Shown: positions 43,489-54,364, numbered from the stretch's first letter. The stretch is 64,000 nucleotides of DNA from Pseudomonas mandelii (GCF_024138395.1 NZ_JAMYDU010000002.1:1-64000); one strand, 5' to 3'. The notes: generated by a model from the letters alone, not told the origin. Numbers and translations: made by a program.

Positions 43489-45003
43489 ATGAAGCGCAAA
43501 AATATTCTTTTCATCATGGCCGATCAAATGGCCGCGCCAATGTTGCCGTTCTACGGTCCTTCGCCTATCAAACTGCCGAATCTCAGCCGCCTCGCCGCCG
43601 AAGGCGTGGTGTTCGACGCTGCTTATTGCAATAGCCCCCTTTGCGCGCCGTCGCGTTTCACTCTGGTCAGCGGTCAATTGCCGAGCAAGATCGGCGCCTA
43701 TGATAATGCGGCCGACTTCCCCGCCGATGTTCCGACCTACGCCCATTACCTGCGGCGTCTCGGCTACCGTACCGCGCTGTCGGGCAAGATGCATTTCTGC
43801 GGTCCGGACCAGTTGCACGGCTATGAAGAACGTCTGACCAGCGACATCTATCCGGCCGATTACGGTTGGTCGGTGAACTGGGATGAGCCGGACGTGCGGC
43901 CAACCTGGTACCACAACATGTCGTCGGTGCTGCAAGCCGGGCCATGCGTACGCACCAATCAGCTGGATTTCGATGAAGAGGTGGTGTTCAAGGCCCAGCA
44001 ATACCTGTTCGATCACATCCGCGAGGATGGCGAGCAGCCGTTCTGCCTGACCGTATCGATGACTCACCCACACGACCCGTACACGATTCCCAAAGCTTTC
44101 TGGGATATGTACGACAACGCCGACATCCCTTTGCCCCAGACACCTGCACAGGATCAACTCGATCCGCACTCCCAGCGTCTGCTCAAAGTCTATGACCTGT
44201 GGGACAAGCCGCTGCCTGTGGATAAGATTCGCGACGCGCGCCGCGCCTACTTCGGGGCATGTAGCTATATCGACAGTAACGTCGGCAAACTTCTGCAAAC
44301 ACTCGAGGAAACCGGCCTGATCGATGACACCATCATCGTATTCTCGGGTGACCACGGCGACATGCTTGGCGAGCGCGGCCTCTGGTACAAAATGCACTGG
44401 TTCGAAATGGCTGCCCGTGTACCGCTGCTGATCAGCGCACCGGGGCAATTCGGCGCTGGCCGAGTTAGCGGGGCGGTTTCAACCGCTGACCTGCTGCCGA
44501 CCTTTGTGGAATTGGCCGGCGGCTCACTGGAGCCGGGTCTGCCGCTGGACGGCCGCTCGCTGGTTTCGCATCTGCAAGGGCAGGGCGGTCACGACGAGGT
44601 GTTCGGCGAGTATATGGCCGAAGGCACCATCAGCCCGTTGATGATGATTCGCCGTGGCGCCTACAAATTCATCTACAGCGAAGACGACCCTTGCCTACTC
44701 TTCGATGTACATAACGATCCGAAGGAACAGGAAGAACTCAGCCAGTCGCCGCAATATCAGCAGCTTTTCGAGGCGTTTCTCGCCGAAGCGCGGGCCAAAT
44801 GGGATATTCCGGCGATCCACCAACAGGTGCTCGCCAGTCAGCGACGCCGGCGTTTCGTCGCCGACGCCCTGACCATCGGCAAGCTGAAGAGCTGGGATCA
44901 CCAGCCACTGGTGGACGCCAGCCAGCAGTACATGCGCAACCATATCGACCTAGACGATCTGGAACGTAAAGCACGTTATCCACAACCCTGCCAAAACCAA
45001 TAA
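43489..45003 (+). CDS. betC: Choline-sulfatase BetC
   Basis: This sulfatase hydrolyses choline-O-sulfate to choline and sulfate, feeding glycine-betaine synthesis and sulfur supply. It has 504 residues; the sulfatase signature CAPSR carries the cysteine (about Cys52) that is converted to formylglycine. Metal ligands are visible in FIMADQM and FSGDHGDMLGE. The C-terminal choline-sulfatase extension is present (ASQRRRRFVADAL). The start 43489 (MKRKNILFIMADQ) fits the family; an in-frame ATG at 43471 is possible, and neither has a strong SD. choX follows after 16 bases. Confidence 0.95.
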   Translation: MKRKNILFIMADQMAAPMLPFYGPSPIKLPNLSRLAAEGVVFDAAYCNSPLCAPSRFTLVSGQLPSKIGAYDNAADFPADVPTYAHYLRRLGYRTALSGKMHFCGPDQLHGYEERLTSDIYPADYGWSVNWDEPDVRPTWYHNMSSVLQAGPCVRTNQLDFDEEVVFKAQQYLFDHIREDGEQPFCLTVSMTHPHDPYTIPKAFWDMYDNADIPLPQTPAQDQLDPHSQRLLKVYDLWDKPLPVDKIRDARRAYFGACSYIDSNVGKLLQTLEETGLIDDTIIVFSGDHGDMLGERGLWYKMHWFEMAARVPLLISAPGQFGAGRVSGAVSTADLLPTFVELAGGSLEPGLPLDGRSLVSHLQGQGGHDEVFGEYMAEGTISPLMMIRRGAYKFIYSEDDPCLLFDVHNDPKEQEELSQSPQYQQLFEAFLAEARAKWDIPAIHQQVLASQRRRRFVADALTIGKLKSWDHQPLVDASQQYMRNHIDLDDLERKARYPQPCQNQ

Positions 45004-45019
45004 TGTTAAGGGGAAGTCC

Positions 45020-45940
45020 ATGCAAAGGTTATCCACAGTACTGACGGTCGGGCTTCTGGCTCTGGGCAGCGCCTCGGCTTATGCCGAGCAAGGCTGCGAG
45101 ACGGTGAAAATGGCCGACCCTGGCTGGAGCGACATCGCTGCAACCAACGCCATCACCGGGTTTCTGCTGGACGGCATGGGCTACAAGGCCAAGGTCGACA
45201 CGCTGGCAGTGCCGATCATCTTTGGCGGTCTGAAGGATGGCCAAGTGGATGTATTCCTTGGTAACTGGATGCCGGCGCAGCAAGGCTTCTATGACAAGTT
45301 CGTGGCCAACGGCGACGTTACTCAACTGGCGAAGAACCTCGACGGCACCGAGTTCACGCTGGCGGTCCCGGATTACGTTTGGGACGCGGGTGTGCATAAC
45401 TTTAACGACTTGAACAAGTTTGCCGACAAGTTCGACAAGAAGATTTATGGCATCGGCTCCGGTGCCCCGGCGAACATTTCGCTGCAAGAGATCATCAAGA
45501 AGAACGACTTCGATCTGGGTCAGTGGAAGCTGATTGAGTCCAGTGAACAGGCGATGCTGGCTGAAGTGTCTCGCGCAGTGAAGAAACAGAAGTTCGTGAC
45601 CTTCCTCGGCTGGACCCCACACCCGATGAACGTGCAGCTGAAAATGCATTACCTGAAGGGCGGCGAGAAGTACTTCGGTGACACCGGCAGCGTTTATACA
45701 CTGACCCGCAAAGGTTATGCACAGGCCTGCCCGAATGTCGGCAAGCTGCTCACCAACCTGAGTTTTACCCAGGAAATGGAGAACAGCATCATGGCCGAGG
45801 TGGTGAACAAAAAGGTCAGCAATGCCGCGGCGGCCAAGGCGTGGATCAAGGCCAATCCGGCGGTGCTGGATAAGTGGCTGGACGGGGTGAAGACCGTGGA
45901 CGGGAAGGATGCGTTGCCGGCCGTGAAAGCCAAGTTGTAA
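45020..45940 (+). CDS. choX: Choline ABC transporter substrate-binding protein ChoX-like
   Basis: This periplasmic binding protein has 306 residues, with a signal peptide (to about AYA-EQGC) and the OpuAC/ProX glycine betaine-choline fold (VKMADPGWSDIAATNAITGFLLDGMGY, DVFLGNWMPAQQGFYDKF, VTFLGWTPHPMN). A conserved disulfide is likely (CETVK...QACPNV). No permease or ATPase gene accompanies it here, so it must feed a transporter encoded elsewhere. AAGGGGA precedes the ATG; it is co-transcribed with betC. Confidence 0.92.
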   Translation: MQRLSTVLTVGLLALGSASAYAEQGCETVKMADPGWSDIAATNAITGFLLDGMGYKAKVDTLAVPIIFGGLKDGQVDVFLGNWMPAQQGFYDKFVANGDVTQLAKNLDGTEFTLAVPDYVWDAGVHNFNDLNKFADKFDKKIYGIGSGAPANISLQEIIKKNDFDLGQWKLIESSEQAMLAEVSRAVKKQKFVTFLGWTPHPMNVQLKMHYLKGGEKYFGDTGSVYTLTRKGYAQACPNVGKLLTNLSFTQEMENSIMAEVVNKKVSNAAAAKAWIKANPAVLDKWLDGVKTVDGKDALPAVKAKL

Positions 45941-45946
45941 GGGTTT

Positions 45947-46056
45947 GATCGTTCCCACGCTCCGCGTGGGAATGCATCCCGTGACGCTCCGCGTCACATC
46001 CCGAAGCGGACGCAGAGCGTCCATGGCGGCATTCCCACGCAGAGCGTGGGAATGAT
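45947..46056. repeat. Intergenic palindromic repeat (GTTCCCACG family)
   Basis: A full element has outer arms GATCGTTCCCACGCTCCGCGTGGGAATGC and CATTCCCACGCAGAGCGTGGGAATGATC with an internal GACGCTCCGCGTC hairpin. It is related to the copy at 101-152 and lies between choX and the SulP gene. Confidence 0.8.
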
Positions 46057-46104
46057 CAGCGTCGGTCCTGATACTCTTCCGTAAAACCCTGCCCGAGAGG
46101 ACCC

Positions 46105-47673
46105 ATGGCCTTCCCCAGCCGCCATTCACTCTTTCCCTTCCTGACCTGGTTGCCCCGGCAAACCCGCGCCAGCGTCGGTCGTGACCTGATTGTCGGCCTG
46201 AGCGGTGCGATTCTCGCGTTGCCACAATCGATTGCCTACGCCCTGATTGCCGGGCTCCCACCCGAATATGGCTTGTACGCCGCGATTATTCCGGTGCTGA
46301 TCGCTTGCCTGTGGGGTTCGTCGTGGCATTTGATCTGTGGTCCTACGGCGGCCATTTCCATCGTCCTGTACGCCAGCGTCAGTCCTCTGGCTGTCCCCGC
46401 ATCGCAGGACTACGTCACGCTGATCCTGCTTCTGACATTCCTTGCGGGCATTTTCCAGTGGTTGCTGGGTTTGCTGCGTTTCGGCGCCTTGGTGAATTTC
46501 GTCTCTCATTCGGTGGTGCTGGGCTTCACCCTCGGCGCAGCGGTGGTGATTGCCATTGGGCAACTGCCGAACTTGCTGGGGCTGGATGTGCCCAACCAGG
46601 CCACGGCGCTGAACAGCCTGATGCTGCTGTTCAGTCATCTCGGTGAGGTGGACAAACCCTCACTGGTACTGGGCCTGGCCACGGTGGTGGTGGGCATCGT
46701 GTTGAAACTGCTGTTGCCGCGCTGGCCGACGCTGTTGATCGCTCTGGCCTTGAGCGGCTTGTTGGTGTGGCTGTGGCCAGCGATGTTCGGTCATGTGCAA
46801 TTGGTCAGTGCCTTTGTCGGGCGGCTGCCGCCCTTCAGCCCGCTGCCGCTGGATCTGGACCTGGTGTTGCGTCTGCTGCCCAGCGCGGTGGCGGTTGGGA
46901 TGCTCGGGCTGGTGACCAGCCTGTCGATTGCCCGCTCCTTGTCGGCACGCTCGCAGCAGTTGCTCGACGCCAATCAAGAAGTCCGCGCCCAGGGTTTCTC
47001 GAACATGGTCGGTGCGTTTTTTTCCGGCTCACTGTCTGCCGGTTCCTTCACCCGCTCGGCCCTGAGTTATGACGCCGGAGCCTGCTCACCGTTGGCGGGG
47101 GTTTTTTCAGCGGTGTGGGTGGCGTTGTTCGCTATCTTCGGCGCGGTATTGATCGCGCACATTCCGATCCCGGCCATGGCCGGCAGCATTTTGTTGATCG
47201 CCTGGGGATTGGTCGACCATCGCGGCATTCGCGCCTTGTTGCGGGTCAGCCGTGCCGAGTTTTTGGTCATGGCGCTGACCTGTGTCGCGACGCTGTTGCT
47301 GGAGTTGCAAACAGCGATCTACGCCGGGGTGCTGGCGTCGCTGTTCTTCTACCTCAAACGCACCTCGCAACCTCGGGTGCAACATTGGCGTGAGGGCGAC
47401 GAAGACATTCTGAGAGTCGGCGGTTCGATCTTTTTCGGCGCCAGCCATTACCTGCAAGTGCGTTTGCAACGGATGCACGGGGCGCGGGTGGTGATCGAGG
47501 CGCAGCAGATCAACTTCATCGATTATTCGGGCGTGGAAATGCTGCATCAGGAAGCGCGACGGCTGCTGCGCCAGGATCGCAGCCTGACCCTGCGGCGGGC
47601 ACGACCGCAGGTGGTGGAAGAATTGAGGAAGCTCGAAGGCGCGGAGAAATGTCCGATTCGATTCGAAGATTGA
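46105..47673 (+). CDS. SulP family sulfate/anion transporter with STAS domain
   Basis: This inner-membrane anion permease has 522 residues. The N-terminal ~400 residues have about 10-12 membrane segments with the SulP signature region (LPQSIAYALIAGLPPEYGLYAAIIPVLIACLWGSS). The C-terminal STAS domain (~420-520) includes VVIEAQQINFIDYSGVEML. Its place behind betC-choX suggests uptake of sulfate or choline-O-sulfate, or export of released sulfate. It is separated from choX by a palindromic repeat, so it may have its own promoter. Confidence 0.9.
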   Translation: MAFPSRHSLFPFLTWLPRQTRASVGRDLIVGLSGAILALPQSIAYALIAGLPPEYGLYAAIIPVLIACLWGSSWHLICGPTAAISIVLYASVSPLAVPASQDYVTLILLLTFLAGIFQWLLGLLRFGALVNFVSHSVVLGFTLGAAVVIAIGQLPNLLGLDVPNQATALNSLMLLFSHLGEVDKPSLVLGLATVVVGIVLKLLLPRWPTLLIALALSGLLVWLWPAMFGHVQLVSAFVGRLPPFSPLPLDLDLVLRLLPSAVAVGMLGLVTSLSIARSLSARSQQLLDANQEVRAQGFSNMVGAFFSGSLSAGSFTRSALSYDAGACSPLAGVFSAVWVALFAIFGAVLIAHIPIPAMAGSILLIAWGLVDHRGIRALLRVSRAEFLVMALTCVATLLLELQTAIYAGVLASLFFYLKRTSQPRVQHWREGDEDILRVGGSIFFGASHYLQVRLQRMHGARVVIEAQQINFIDYSGVEMLHQEARRLLRQDRSLTLRRARPQVVEELRKLEGAEKCPIRFED

Positions 47674-47680
47674 TACACAA

Positions 47681-47777
47681 CCCTGTAGGAGCGAGGCTTG
47701 CCCGCGAAGGGAGCGCCGCAGTGATTCAGGCATACCGCATCATCGTTCTTCGCGGGCAAGCCTCGCTCCTACAGGGG
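47681..47777. repeat. REP pair
   Basis: Inverted CCTGTAGGAGCGAGGCTTGCC units flank about 45 bases between the convergent SulP and aroE genes. Confidence 0.8.
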
Positions 47778-47778
47778 A

Positions 47779-48600
47779 TTATGCTGCGAGCTGGCGGCGG
47801 AGTTCGGCCAGCACTGGCGCTGTATCCGGGCGCACACCGCGCCACAGGTAAAAAGCTTCCGCCGCCTGCTCGGCCAGCATTCCCAAGCCATCCATCGCCA
47901 CCGCCGCACCGTGCTCGCTGGCCCAGCGGCAGAACGAAGTCGGGTCCTTGCCGTACATCATGTCGTAGCAAACCGTCTTGCCCGGCTCGATCAAACTGCT
48001 GGCGATCGGCGGTACATCGCCTGACAGACTGGCGGATGTAGCGTTGATGATCAGGTCCACTGGCTCTTGCAACCAATCGAAACCGCTGGCCGACACCGGC
48101 CCCAAATCCGCGAACAACTCCGCCAGCAATTCGGCTTTTTCCACCGTGCGGTTGGCGATAATCACCGACGCCGGTTGCTCCGCCAGCAGCGGCTCGAGCG
48201 CACCGCGCACCGCACCGCCGGCCCCAAGCAGCAGGATGCGTTTGCCCGCAAGGCTGAATCCGGCGTTGACCGTCAGGTCCCGCACCAATCCGGCGCCGTC
48301 GGTGTTGTCGCCGAGCAGCGTGCCATCAGCCAGTTTGCTCAGGGTATTCACCGCGCCGGCCCGCTGAGCTCGCTGGGTCAAGCTGTTCGCCAAACGATAG
48401 GCATCTTCCTTGAACGGCACCGTCACATTCGCCCCACGCCCTTCGCGGAAAAATGCCTGGGCACAGCCGGAAAAATCATCGAGGGGTGCCAGCAAAGTGC
48501 TGTAGTCCAGTTTTTGCCCGGTCTGCTCGGCGAACAAACGGTGGATCAGCGGCGATTTGCTGTGGCCAATCGGGTTACCGAATACGACGTAACGATCCAT
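47779..48600 (-). CDS. aroE: Shikimate dehydrogenase (NADP+)
   Basis: This enzyme catalyses 3-dehydroshikimate reduction in aromatic amino acid synthesis. It has 273 residues: the shikimate site [16 protein letters not shown], catalytic Lys in [13 protein letters not shown] and nucleotide-binding [10 protein letters not shown] with NRTVEKAE (NADP preference). It lies 13 bases downstream of hemF, forming a hemF-aroE operon. Confidence 0.96.
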   Translation of the reverse strand: MDRYVVFGNPIGHSKSPLIHRLFAEQTGQKLDYSTLLAPLDDFSGCAQAFFREGRGANVTVPFKEDAYRLANSLTQRAQRAGAVNTLSKLADGTLLGDNTDGAGLVRDLTVNAGFSLAGKRILLLGAGGAVRGALEPLLAEQPASVIIANRTVEKAELLAELFADLGPVSASGFDWLQEPVDLIINATSASLSGDVPPIASSLIEPGKTVCYDMMYGKDPTSFCRWASEHGAAVAMDGLGMLAEQAAEAFYLWRGVRPDTAPVLAELRRQLAA

Positions 48601-48613
48601 CAGAACTCCTCGT

Positions 48614-49552
<939 letters not shown>

Positions 49553-49702
49553 CTACGCGGCGCTCTTACAGGCCGGCGGCAAATTGCTGCGTAGGATAAC
49601 ACTGCACCTTGTGCCGTCGCAGTTGACGAAGGTCAAGCTTAGGAGTTCGATAGAACGCTTTCGCGCTACAACTCTAGAAGCCAAGACCCAAGGAGAGTGC
49701 AG

Positions 49703-50680
49703 ATGGCAAAGCGTATCCAGTTTCGCGCCCATGGCGGCCCCGAAGTGCTCGAATACGTGGACTACCAACCCGCCGAGCCCGGCCCGCTGCAGGTACGCGT
49801 GGCCAACAAGGCCATCGGCCTGAACTTCATCGACACTTATTACCGCAGTGGCCTGTATGCGCCGCCATCCCTGCCGTCGGGCCTGGGCGCTGAAGGCGCG
49901 GGCGTGGTCGAAGCAGTCGGAAGCGAAGTCACCCGCTTCAAGATCGGCGATCGCGTGGCGTACGGCAGTGGCCCATTGGGCGCTTATAGCGACGTTCATG
50001 TCTTGCCGGAAGCCAATCTGGTACATCTGCCGGACGCCATCAGCTTCGAACAGGCCGCCGGCGTGATGCTCAAAGGCCTGACCGTACAGTACTTGCTGCG
50101 TCAGACGTATGAACTCAAGGGTGGCGAAACCATTCTATTCCACGCTGCGGCCGGCGGCGTCGGTTCCCTGGCCTGCCAATGGGCCAAGGCCTTGGGCGTG
50201 AGGCTGATTGGCACGGTCAGTTCAGCCGAGAAAGCCGCGCTGGCGGAAGCCAATGGTGCCTGGGCGACCATCAATTACAGCCATGAAAACGTCGCACAAC
50301 GCGTGCTGGAATTGACTGACGGTAAAAAAGTGCCGGTGGTGTACGACGGTGTAGGCAAAGATACTTGGCTGACATCGCTCGACAGCGTCGCGCCTCGGGG
50401 GCTGGTGGTGAGTTTCGGTAATGCGTCGGGCGCGGTGGATGGCGTGAATCTGGGGATTTTGGCAGCGAAGGGTTCGCTGTACGTGACCCGGCCGACCCTG
50501 GCGACCTACGCCAACAACGCTGAAAACCTGCAAAGCATGGCCGATGAGCTGTTTGAGATGATCATCAGCGGCAAGTTGAAGGTGGACATCAGTCAGCGCT
50601 ATCCATTGGCTGAAGCGGCGAAAGCACAGACCGAATTGTCGGCGCGGCGTACGACGGGGTCGACCGTTTTGTTACCTTGA
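49703..50680 (+). CDS. qor: NADPH:quinone oxidoreductase (Qor, zeta-crystallin family)
   Basis: This medium-chain dehydrogenase/reductase superfamily quinone reductase lacks the zinc ligands. It has 325 residues: N-terminal GroES-like part (GPEVLEYVDYQPAEPGPLQVRV, GLGAEGAGVVEAVG) and the NADPH site ETILFHAAAGGVGSLACQWAKALG. AGGAG at 49691-49695 places the start at the ATG at 49703. Confidence 0.94.
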   Translation: MAKRIQFRAHGGPEVLEYVDYQPAEPGPLQVRVANKAIGLNFIDTYYRSGLYAPPSLPSGLGAEGAGVVEAVGSEVTRFKIGDRVAYGSGPLGAYSDVHVLPEANLVHLPDAISFEQAAGVMLKGLTVQYLLRQTYELKGGETILFHAAAGGVGSLACQWAKALGVRLIGTVSSAEKAALAEANGAWATINYSHENVAQRVLELTDGKKVPVVYDGVGKDTWLTSLDSVAPRGLVVSFGNASGAVDGVNLGILAAKGSLYVTRPTLATYANNAENLQSMADELFEMIISGKLKVDISQRYPLAEAAKAQTELSARRTTGSTVLLP

Positions 50681-50685
50681 GGACG

Positions 50686-50778
50686 CCATCGCGGGCAAGC
50701 CCGCTCCCACAGGATTTCGGTCGTTCACATAATTTGCATACGACTCGGACCTGTGGGAGCGAGGCTTGCCCGCGATGA
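50686..50778. repeat. REP pair
   Basis: ATCGCGGGCAAGCCCGCTCCCACAGG and its inverted partner flank about 40 bases between the convergent qor and tsaC genes. Confidence 0.8.
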
Positions 50779-50792
50779 ACGATGACGCGGTA

Positions 50793-51350
50793 TTAATCCG
50801 GGCGCACAACATGGCCGGTGGCCAGATCGCGAATCACGCTCGGATTCTTCCGTCCACCCAGATTACCGCCCAGCACCCAATCAATCTGACCACGGAAATA
50901 CTGCTCCACGCGAAGCCGCGTCCGCGCCGCCGGCCGCCCCTGAGGGTTGGCCGAGGTCGACACCAATGGCCCGACCAACGCACACAAATCCCGCACCAAC
51001 GGGTGATCGCTAACCCGCAACGCCACGGTTTCGTGCACACCGGTAATCCACTGGGGCAACATATTTTGATGCGGCACCAGCCAGGTGTTGGGGCCAGGCC
51101 AGGTGCTGGCCATACGGTCCATCCACAATTCAGGGAAGTCTTCGAAGAGGAAGTCGAACTGGCGAATATTGTCGGCCACCAGAATCAGGCCTTTATCCAC
51201 AGACCGTCCCTTGATCGCCAGCAGACGATAGACCGCCTCTTCGTCCCACGGGTCGCAACCCAGGCCCCAGACAGCTTCGGTTGGATAGGCAATGACCGCC
51301 CCGGCGCGAATTTCTCGTGCGGCTTGTTGCACACGCCAACTGTTAACCAT
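50793..51350 (-). CDS. tsaC: Threonylcarbamoyl-AMP synthase TsaC (YrdC)
   Basis: This enzyme makes the threonylcarbamoyl-adenylate used for the t6A modification of ANN-decoding tRNAs. It has 185 residues, the single-domain YrdC form: [39 protein letters not shown] and [14 protein letters not shown]. It lies 54 bases downstream of dprA on the same strand. Confidence 0.95.
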   Translation of the reverse strand: MVNSWRVQQAAREIRAGAVIAYPTEAVWGLGCDPWDEEAVYRLLAIKGRSVDKGLILVADNIRQFDFLFEDFPELWMDRMASTWPGPNTWLVPHQNMLPQWITGVHETVALRVSDHPLVRDLCALVGPLVSTSANPQGRPAARTRLRVEQYFRGQIDWVLGGNLGGRKNPSVIRDLATGHVVRPD

Positions 51351-51404
51351 GAAAGACTCTCCGGAATAAGGCTCTGCGCAGTTTACCGATCTTCCCTGTA
51401 AAAC

Positions 51405-52511
51405 CTAGCGTCCCCGCGCAAGCCAGCGGCCGCTTTCACAGACCGCACGGCCGTCCATTTCCAGTTCCGTCAGCGCCGCCAACACTTTCGACAACGCCCA
51501 GCCGCTGGTGATCGCCAAGGCTTCGCTGGTATGGGGCGCCGCATGGAGCAATATGAGCAGCGGATGAGTCTCTGTCGCCTGCGGTGTTTCCGTGGATAAC
51601 GGCAGCCGTTGCCAGCCGCGCAAGGCTTCGAGGATGTGCTCGATGGTTTCCACCAGCACCGCGCCGTCGCGGATCAGCTGATGGCAGCCCTTTGCCCCGG
51701 GGTGGTGGATCGATCCCGGAATCGCATACACCTCACGCCCCTGTTCCGCCGCCAGCCTCGCGGTGATCAATGAACCACTGGCAACACTCGCCTCGACCAC
51801 GAGCACGCCGAGGGACAAACCGCTGATGATTCGATTGCGCCGGGGGAAATTGCTGGGAGAAGGGCCGGCGTCCAGCGGGAACTCCGAAAGTACCGCGCTT
51901 CCTGAAGTGATCATGGCGTCTGCCAGCCGCCGATTGCGCTGTGGATAAAAATTTTCCAGCCCCGTGCCAAGCACGCCGACCGTTTGCCCGCCAACGTCCA
52001 GAGCCGCCTGATGCGCGGCAGCATCGATACCCAGGGCCAAACCGCTGGTGATAACAAAACCGGCGCCAGCCAGAGTGCGCGAAAACGCGGCGGCAGTGTC
52101 CATGCCCGGTCGCGAAGCACGACGGCTGCCGACCATCGCCAGCTGTGGTTTTTCCAGAATCCCCGGATCGCCCGCGACGAATAACAGTGGCGGCGCATCA
52201 CTGATTTGCGCCAGCAACGCGGGGTAGTCAGGTTGGTCCCACATCAGTAAATGCTGGCCCGGGCGCTCTAACCAGGCCAATGCGTGACTGGCGCCGTCAC
52301 GAATTTCGCTGGAGCGCCGGGCTTCCGCGCAAGCGAGTGGCAGGCCCAATGCACGCCAGGCACTGGCCGGTGCGCTGATGGCTTTGGAGGCAGAGCCGAA
52401 GGCCTCAAGCAATTTCTTGAAACGCGCAGGGCCGAGTTCCGGCAAACGGTGCAGGCGTAAACGGGCTTCCAGTTCCGCAGGGGAAACAGACGTACAGGCA
52501 GACAGCGACAT
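51405..52511 (-). CDS. dprA: DNA-processing protein DprA (Smf)
   Basis: This protein loads RecA on incoming single-stranded DNA during transformation. It has 368 residues: an N-terminal SAM-like region, a Rossmann-like core with GSRRASRPGMDTAAAFSRTLA and ITSGLALGIDAAAHQAAL, and a C-terminal winged helix of DprA type (HTSEALAITSGWALSKVLAALTELEMDGRAV). Part of a LysM-dprA-tsaC row on the minus strand. Confidence 0.94.
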   Translation of the reverse strand: MSLSACTSVSPAELEARLRLHRLPELGPARFKKLLEAFGSASKAISAPASAWRALGLPLACAEARRSSEIRDGASHALAWLERPGQHLLMWDQPDYPALLAQISDAPPLLFVAGDPGILEKPQLAMVGSRRASRPGMDTAAAFSRTLAGAGFVITSGLALGIDAAAHQAALDVGGQTVGVLGTGLENFYPQRNRRLADAMITSGSAVLSEFPLDAGPSPSNFPRRNRIISGLSLGVLVVEASVASGSLITARLAAEQGREVYAIPGSIHHPGAKGCHQLIRDGAVLVETIEHILEALRGWQRLPLSTETPQATETHPLLILLHAAPHTSEALAITSGWALSKVLAALTELEMDGRAVCESGRWLARGR

Positions 52512-52591
52512 GGATCATCCTTGATCGTTATAGAGTCCCGTCGAATCGGGAATAAGCTGTGGATAACTCTGTTGGTAACTTGTGAGCAGGC

Positions 52592-53617
52592 TTAAGGATT
52601 TCGTACCTTGTCCAGCACCGCCAGAGAGCGCGATGCGTTAAGGACAAGCCCGTAGCTGAGCTTGTCGTAGGTGCGAAAGACCATCAGTAAACCGGCCCGC
52701 TCGTCGGGAATTTTCAATGGCTGACCGGTGATCCGGTCACGCACGGTTTCACCGGTTTTCATCACCACCAGCACATTGCCTTCGGCCAGACCATCGCGCT
52801 GGCCCTTGTTCAGCGTCACGACATCCAGCGCGCCGATTTGGGTGACCCCACGCGGCACATCGATGATCAAGCCGTTGATGTCGGTTGTTGGCGCACTGGG
52901 CATGAAGGTCGAATTGATCGAGCGCTCTTCACCGCTGAACAGCCGGTCGCCGAGTCGCACTTCCTGTGTGGTGCGTTGCAGGGCCAGGGTGGCGACGTCG
53001 CCTTCAGTGGCAATGATCTCGCCGCCACCGATGTCGTCGGCGTTGATCCCCAGAAACTCCTTGCTCTGCGGATCGGTGTACACCTTGCCCTGACGGAAGA
53101 TGCCGTACACCGGTTGTGCCGGGTCGAAATGGCCCCGGGCGAATATCCGATCACCGGTGCCGCTGAGCACCCGTTCGGCGTCGCCGGCGACGATGTAGGG
53201 TGCCTTGTCGAAATCCTCTGCCTTGTCGACGATGCGATTGCTCAACAGAAAGCTGTTGATCGATTTCAGCGGAATGCTCGGAATCGCATCGGCCACCGGC
53301 GAGCTGCGGATTCGTGGCGAAAGCTTGATGGTGCCCCGGGAAGCGCCGCGATAGAGGGTCAGGCGTGGCTGACCGTTGACGTAGACCAGCGACAGCGTAT
53401 CGCCGGGATAGATGAGATTGGGGTTTTCGATCTGTGGATTGGCCTGCCAAAGCTGCGGCCACTCCCACGGTTCACGCAGGTATTTAGCGGAAATGTCCCA
53501 GAGTGTGTCCCCTGCCACCACGGTGTATTGCTGTGGAAAACCTTCCCTGAGTTGCACTTGCCCGTGCGCAAAACCGGCCGAGGCCAGAAGGAGCAAGGCG
53601 AGTAGTGATTTCCTCAT
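52592..53617 (-). CDS. LysM peptidoglycan-binding protein, TsaP-like
   Basis: This exported 341-residue protein has a signal peptide (to about AHG-QVQL) and an N-terminal LysM domain (~29-80; YTVVAGDTLWDISAKYL, NLIYPGDTLSL). The ~230-residue C-terminal region fits the FlgT-like part of TsaP, the type IV pilus secretin-associated protein; the P. aeruginosa counterpart PA0020 is so named (from memory). The start at 53617 begins the signal peptide; the open frame further upstream runs into the def promoter. It lies 80 bases before dprA and is divergent from def. Confidence 0.85.
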   Translation of the reverse strand: MRKSLLALLLLASAGFAHGQVQLREGFPQQYTVVAGDTLWDISAKYLREPWEWPQLWQANPQIENPNLIYPGDTLSLVYVNGQPRLTLYRGASRGTIKLSPRIRSSPVADAIPSIPLKSINSFLLSNRIVDKAEDFDKAPYIVAGDAERVLSGTGDRIFARGHFDPAQPVYGIFRQGKVYTDPQSKEFLGINADDIGGGEIIATEGDVATLALQRTTQEVRLGDRLFSGEERSINSTFMPSAPTTDINGLIIDVPRGVTQIGALDVVTLNKGQRDGLAEGNVLVVMKTGETVRDRITGQPLKIPDERAGLLMVFRTYDKLSYGLVLNASRSLAVLDKVRNP

Positions 53618-53786
53618 GCCGTGAATCCCTTTATTATGTACGTTCGCGTGAAACGCCAGAGCCCTCGTGGCTCGCTTCCGGCTCATTATTGAAAAGCCGG
53701 AAGCTACGTTCACAACGGTAGCCTGCATCTTCGGACCTGCCAGGCCATCGACCCGACTTTACCTCACACGTGCAGCAATTGAGCTT

Positions 53787-54293
53787 ATGGCCATTTTAGA
53801 CATCCTCGAATTCCCCGACTCGCGCCTGCGCACTATCGCCAAACCCGTGGCCGTAGTGGACGACGAAGTGCGTCAGTTGGTCGATGACATGTTTGAAACA
53901 ATGTATGAAGCGCCAGGCATCGGCCTCGCCGCGACCCAGGTCAACGTGCACAAACGTATCGTCGTGATGGACCTCTCCGAAGACCGCAGCGAACCGCGGG
54001 TGTTCATCAACCCCGAGTTCGAAACCCTGACCGACGAGATGGAGCAGTATCAGGAAGGCTGCCTTTCGGTGCCGGGGTTCTACGAAAACGTCGACCGCCC
54101 GCAAAAGGTCAGGATCAAGGCCCAGGACCGCGACGGCCAACCGTACGAACTGATCGCCGAAGGCCTGCTCGCGGTGTGCATCCAGCATGAATGCGACCAC
54201 CTCAACGGCAAATTGTTCGTGGATTACCTGTCCACGCTCAAACGCGACCGGATCAAGAAGAAACTGGAAAAGCTCCATCGCCAGAACGCTTGA
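53787..54293 (+). CDS. def: Peptide deformylase
   Basis: This metalloenzyme removes the formyl group from nascent proteins. It has 168 residues with all three motifs: [16 protein letters not shown] (metal Cys) and QHECDHLNG (metal His pair and catalytic Glu). The start at 53787 gives [14 protein letters not shown], the normal N-terminus. First of the def-fmt-rsmB-trkA row; a terminator-like hairpin lies between def and fmt. Confidence 0.97.
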   Translation: MAILDILEFPDSRLRTIAKPVAVVDDEVRQLVDDMFETMYEAPGIGLAATQVNVHKRIVVMDLSEDRSEPRVFINPEFETLTDEMEQYQEGCLSVPGFYENVDRPQKVRIKAQDRDGQPYELIAEGLLAVCIQHECDHLNGKLFVDYLSTLKRDRIKKKLEKLHRQNA

Positions 54294-54306
54294 TGCCCTT
54301 CTTTTC

Positions 54307-54334
54307 AAAGGCTTGCTGCGGCAAGCCTTTTTCT
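54307..54334 (+). terminator. Terminator-like hairpin between def and fmt
   Basis: The stem AAAGGCTTGC / GCAAGCCTTT is followed by TTCTTTT. It may partly terminate def transcripts and lower expression of fmt-rsmB-trkA. Confidence 0.7.
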
Positions 54335-54364
54335 TTTCAAGACGCTTTGTAATTGAGAGCTTTC

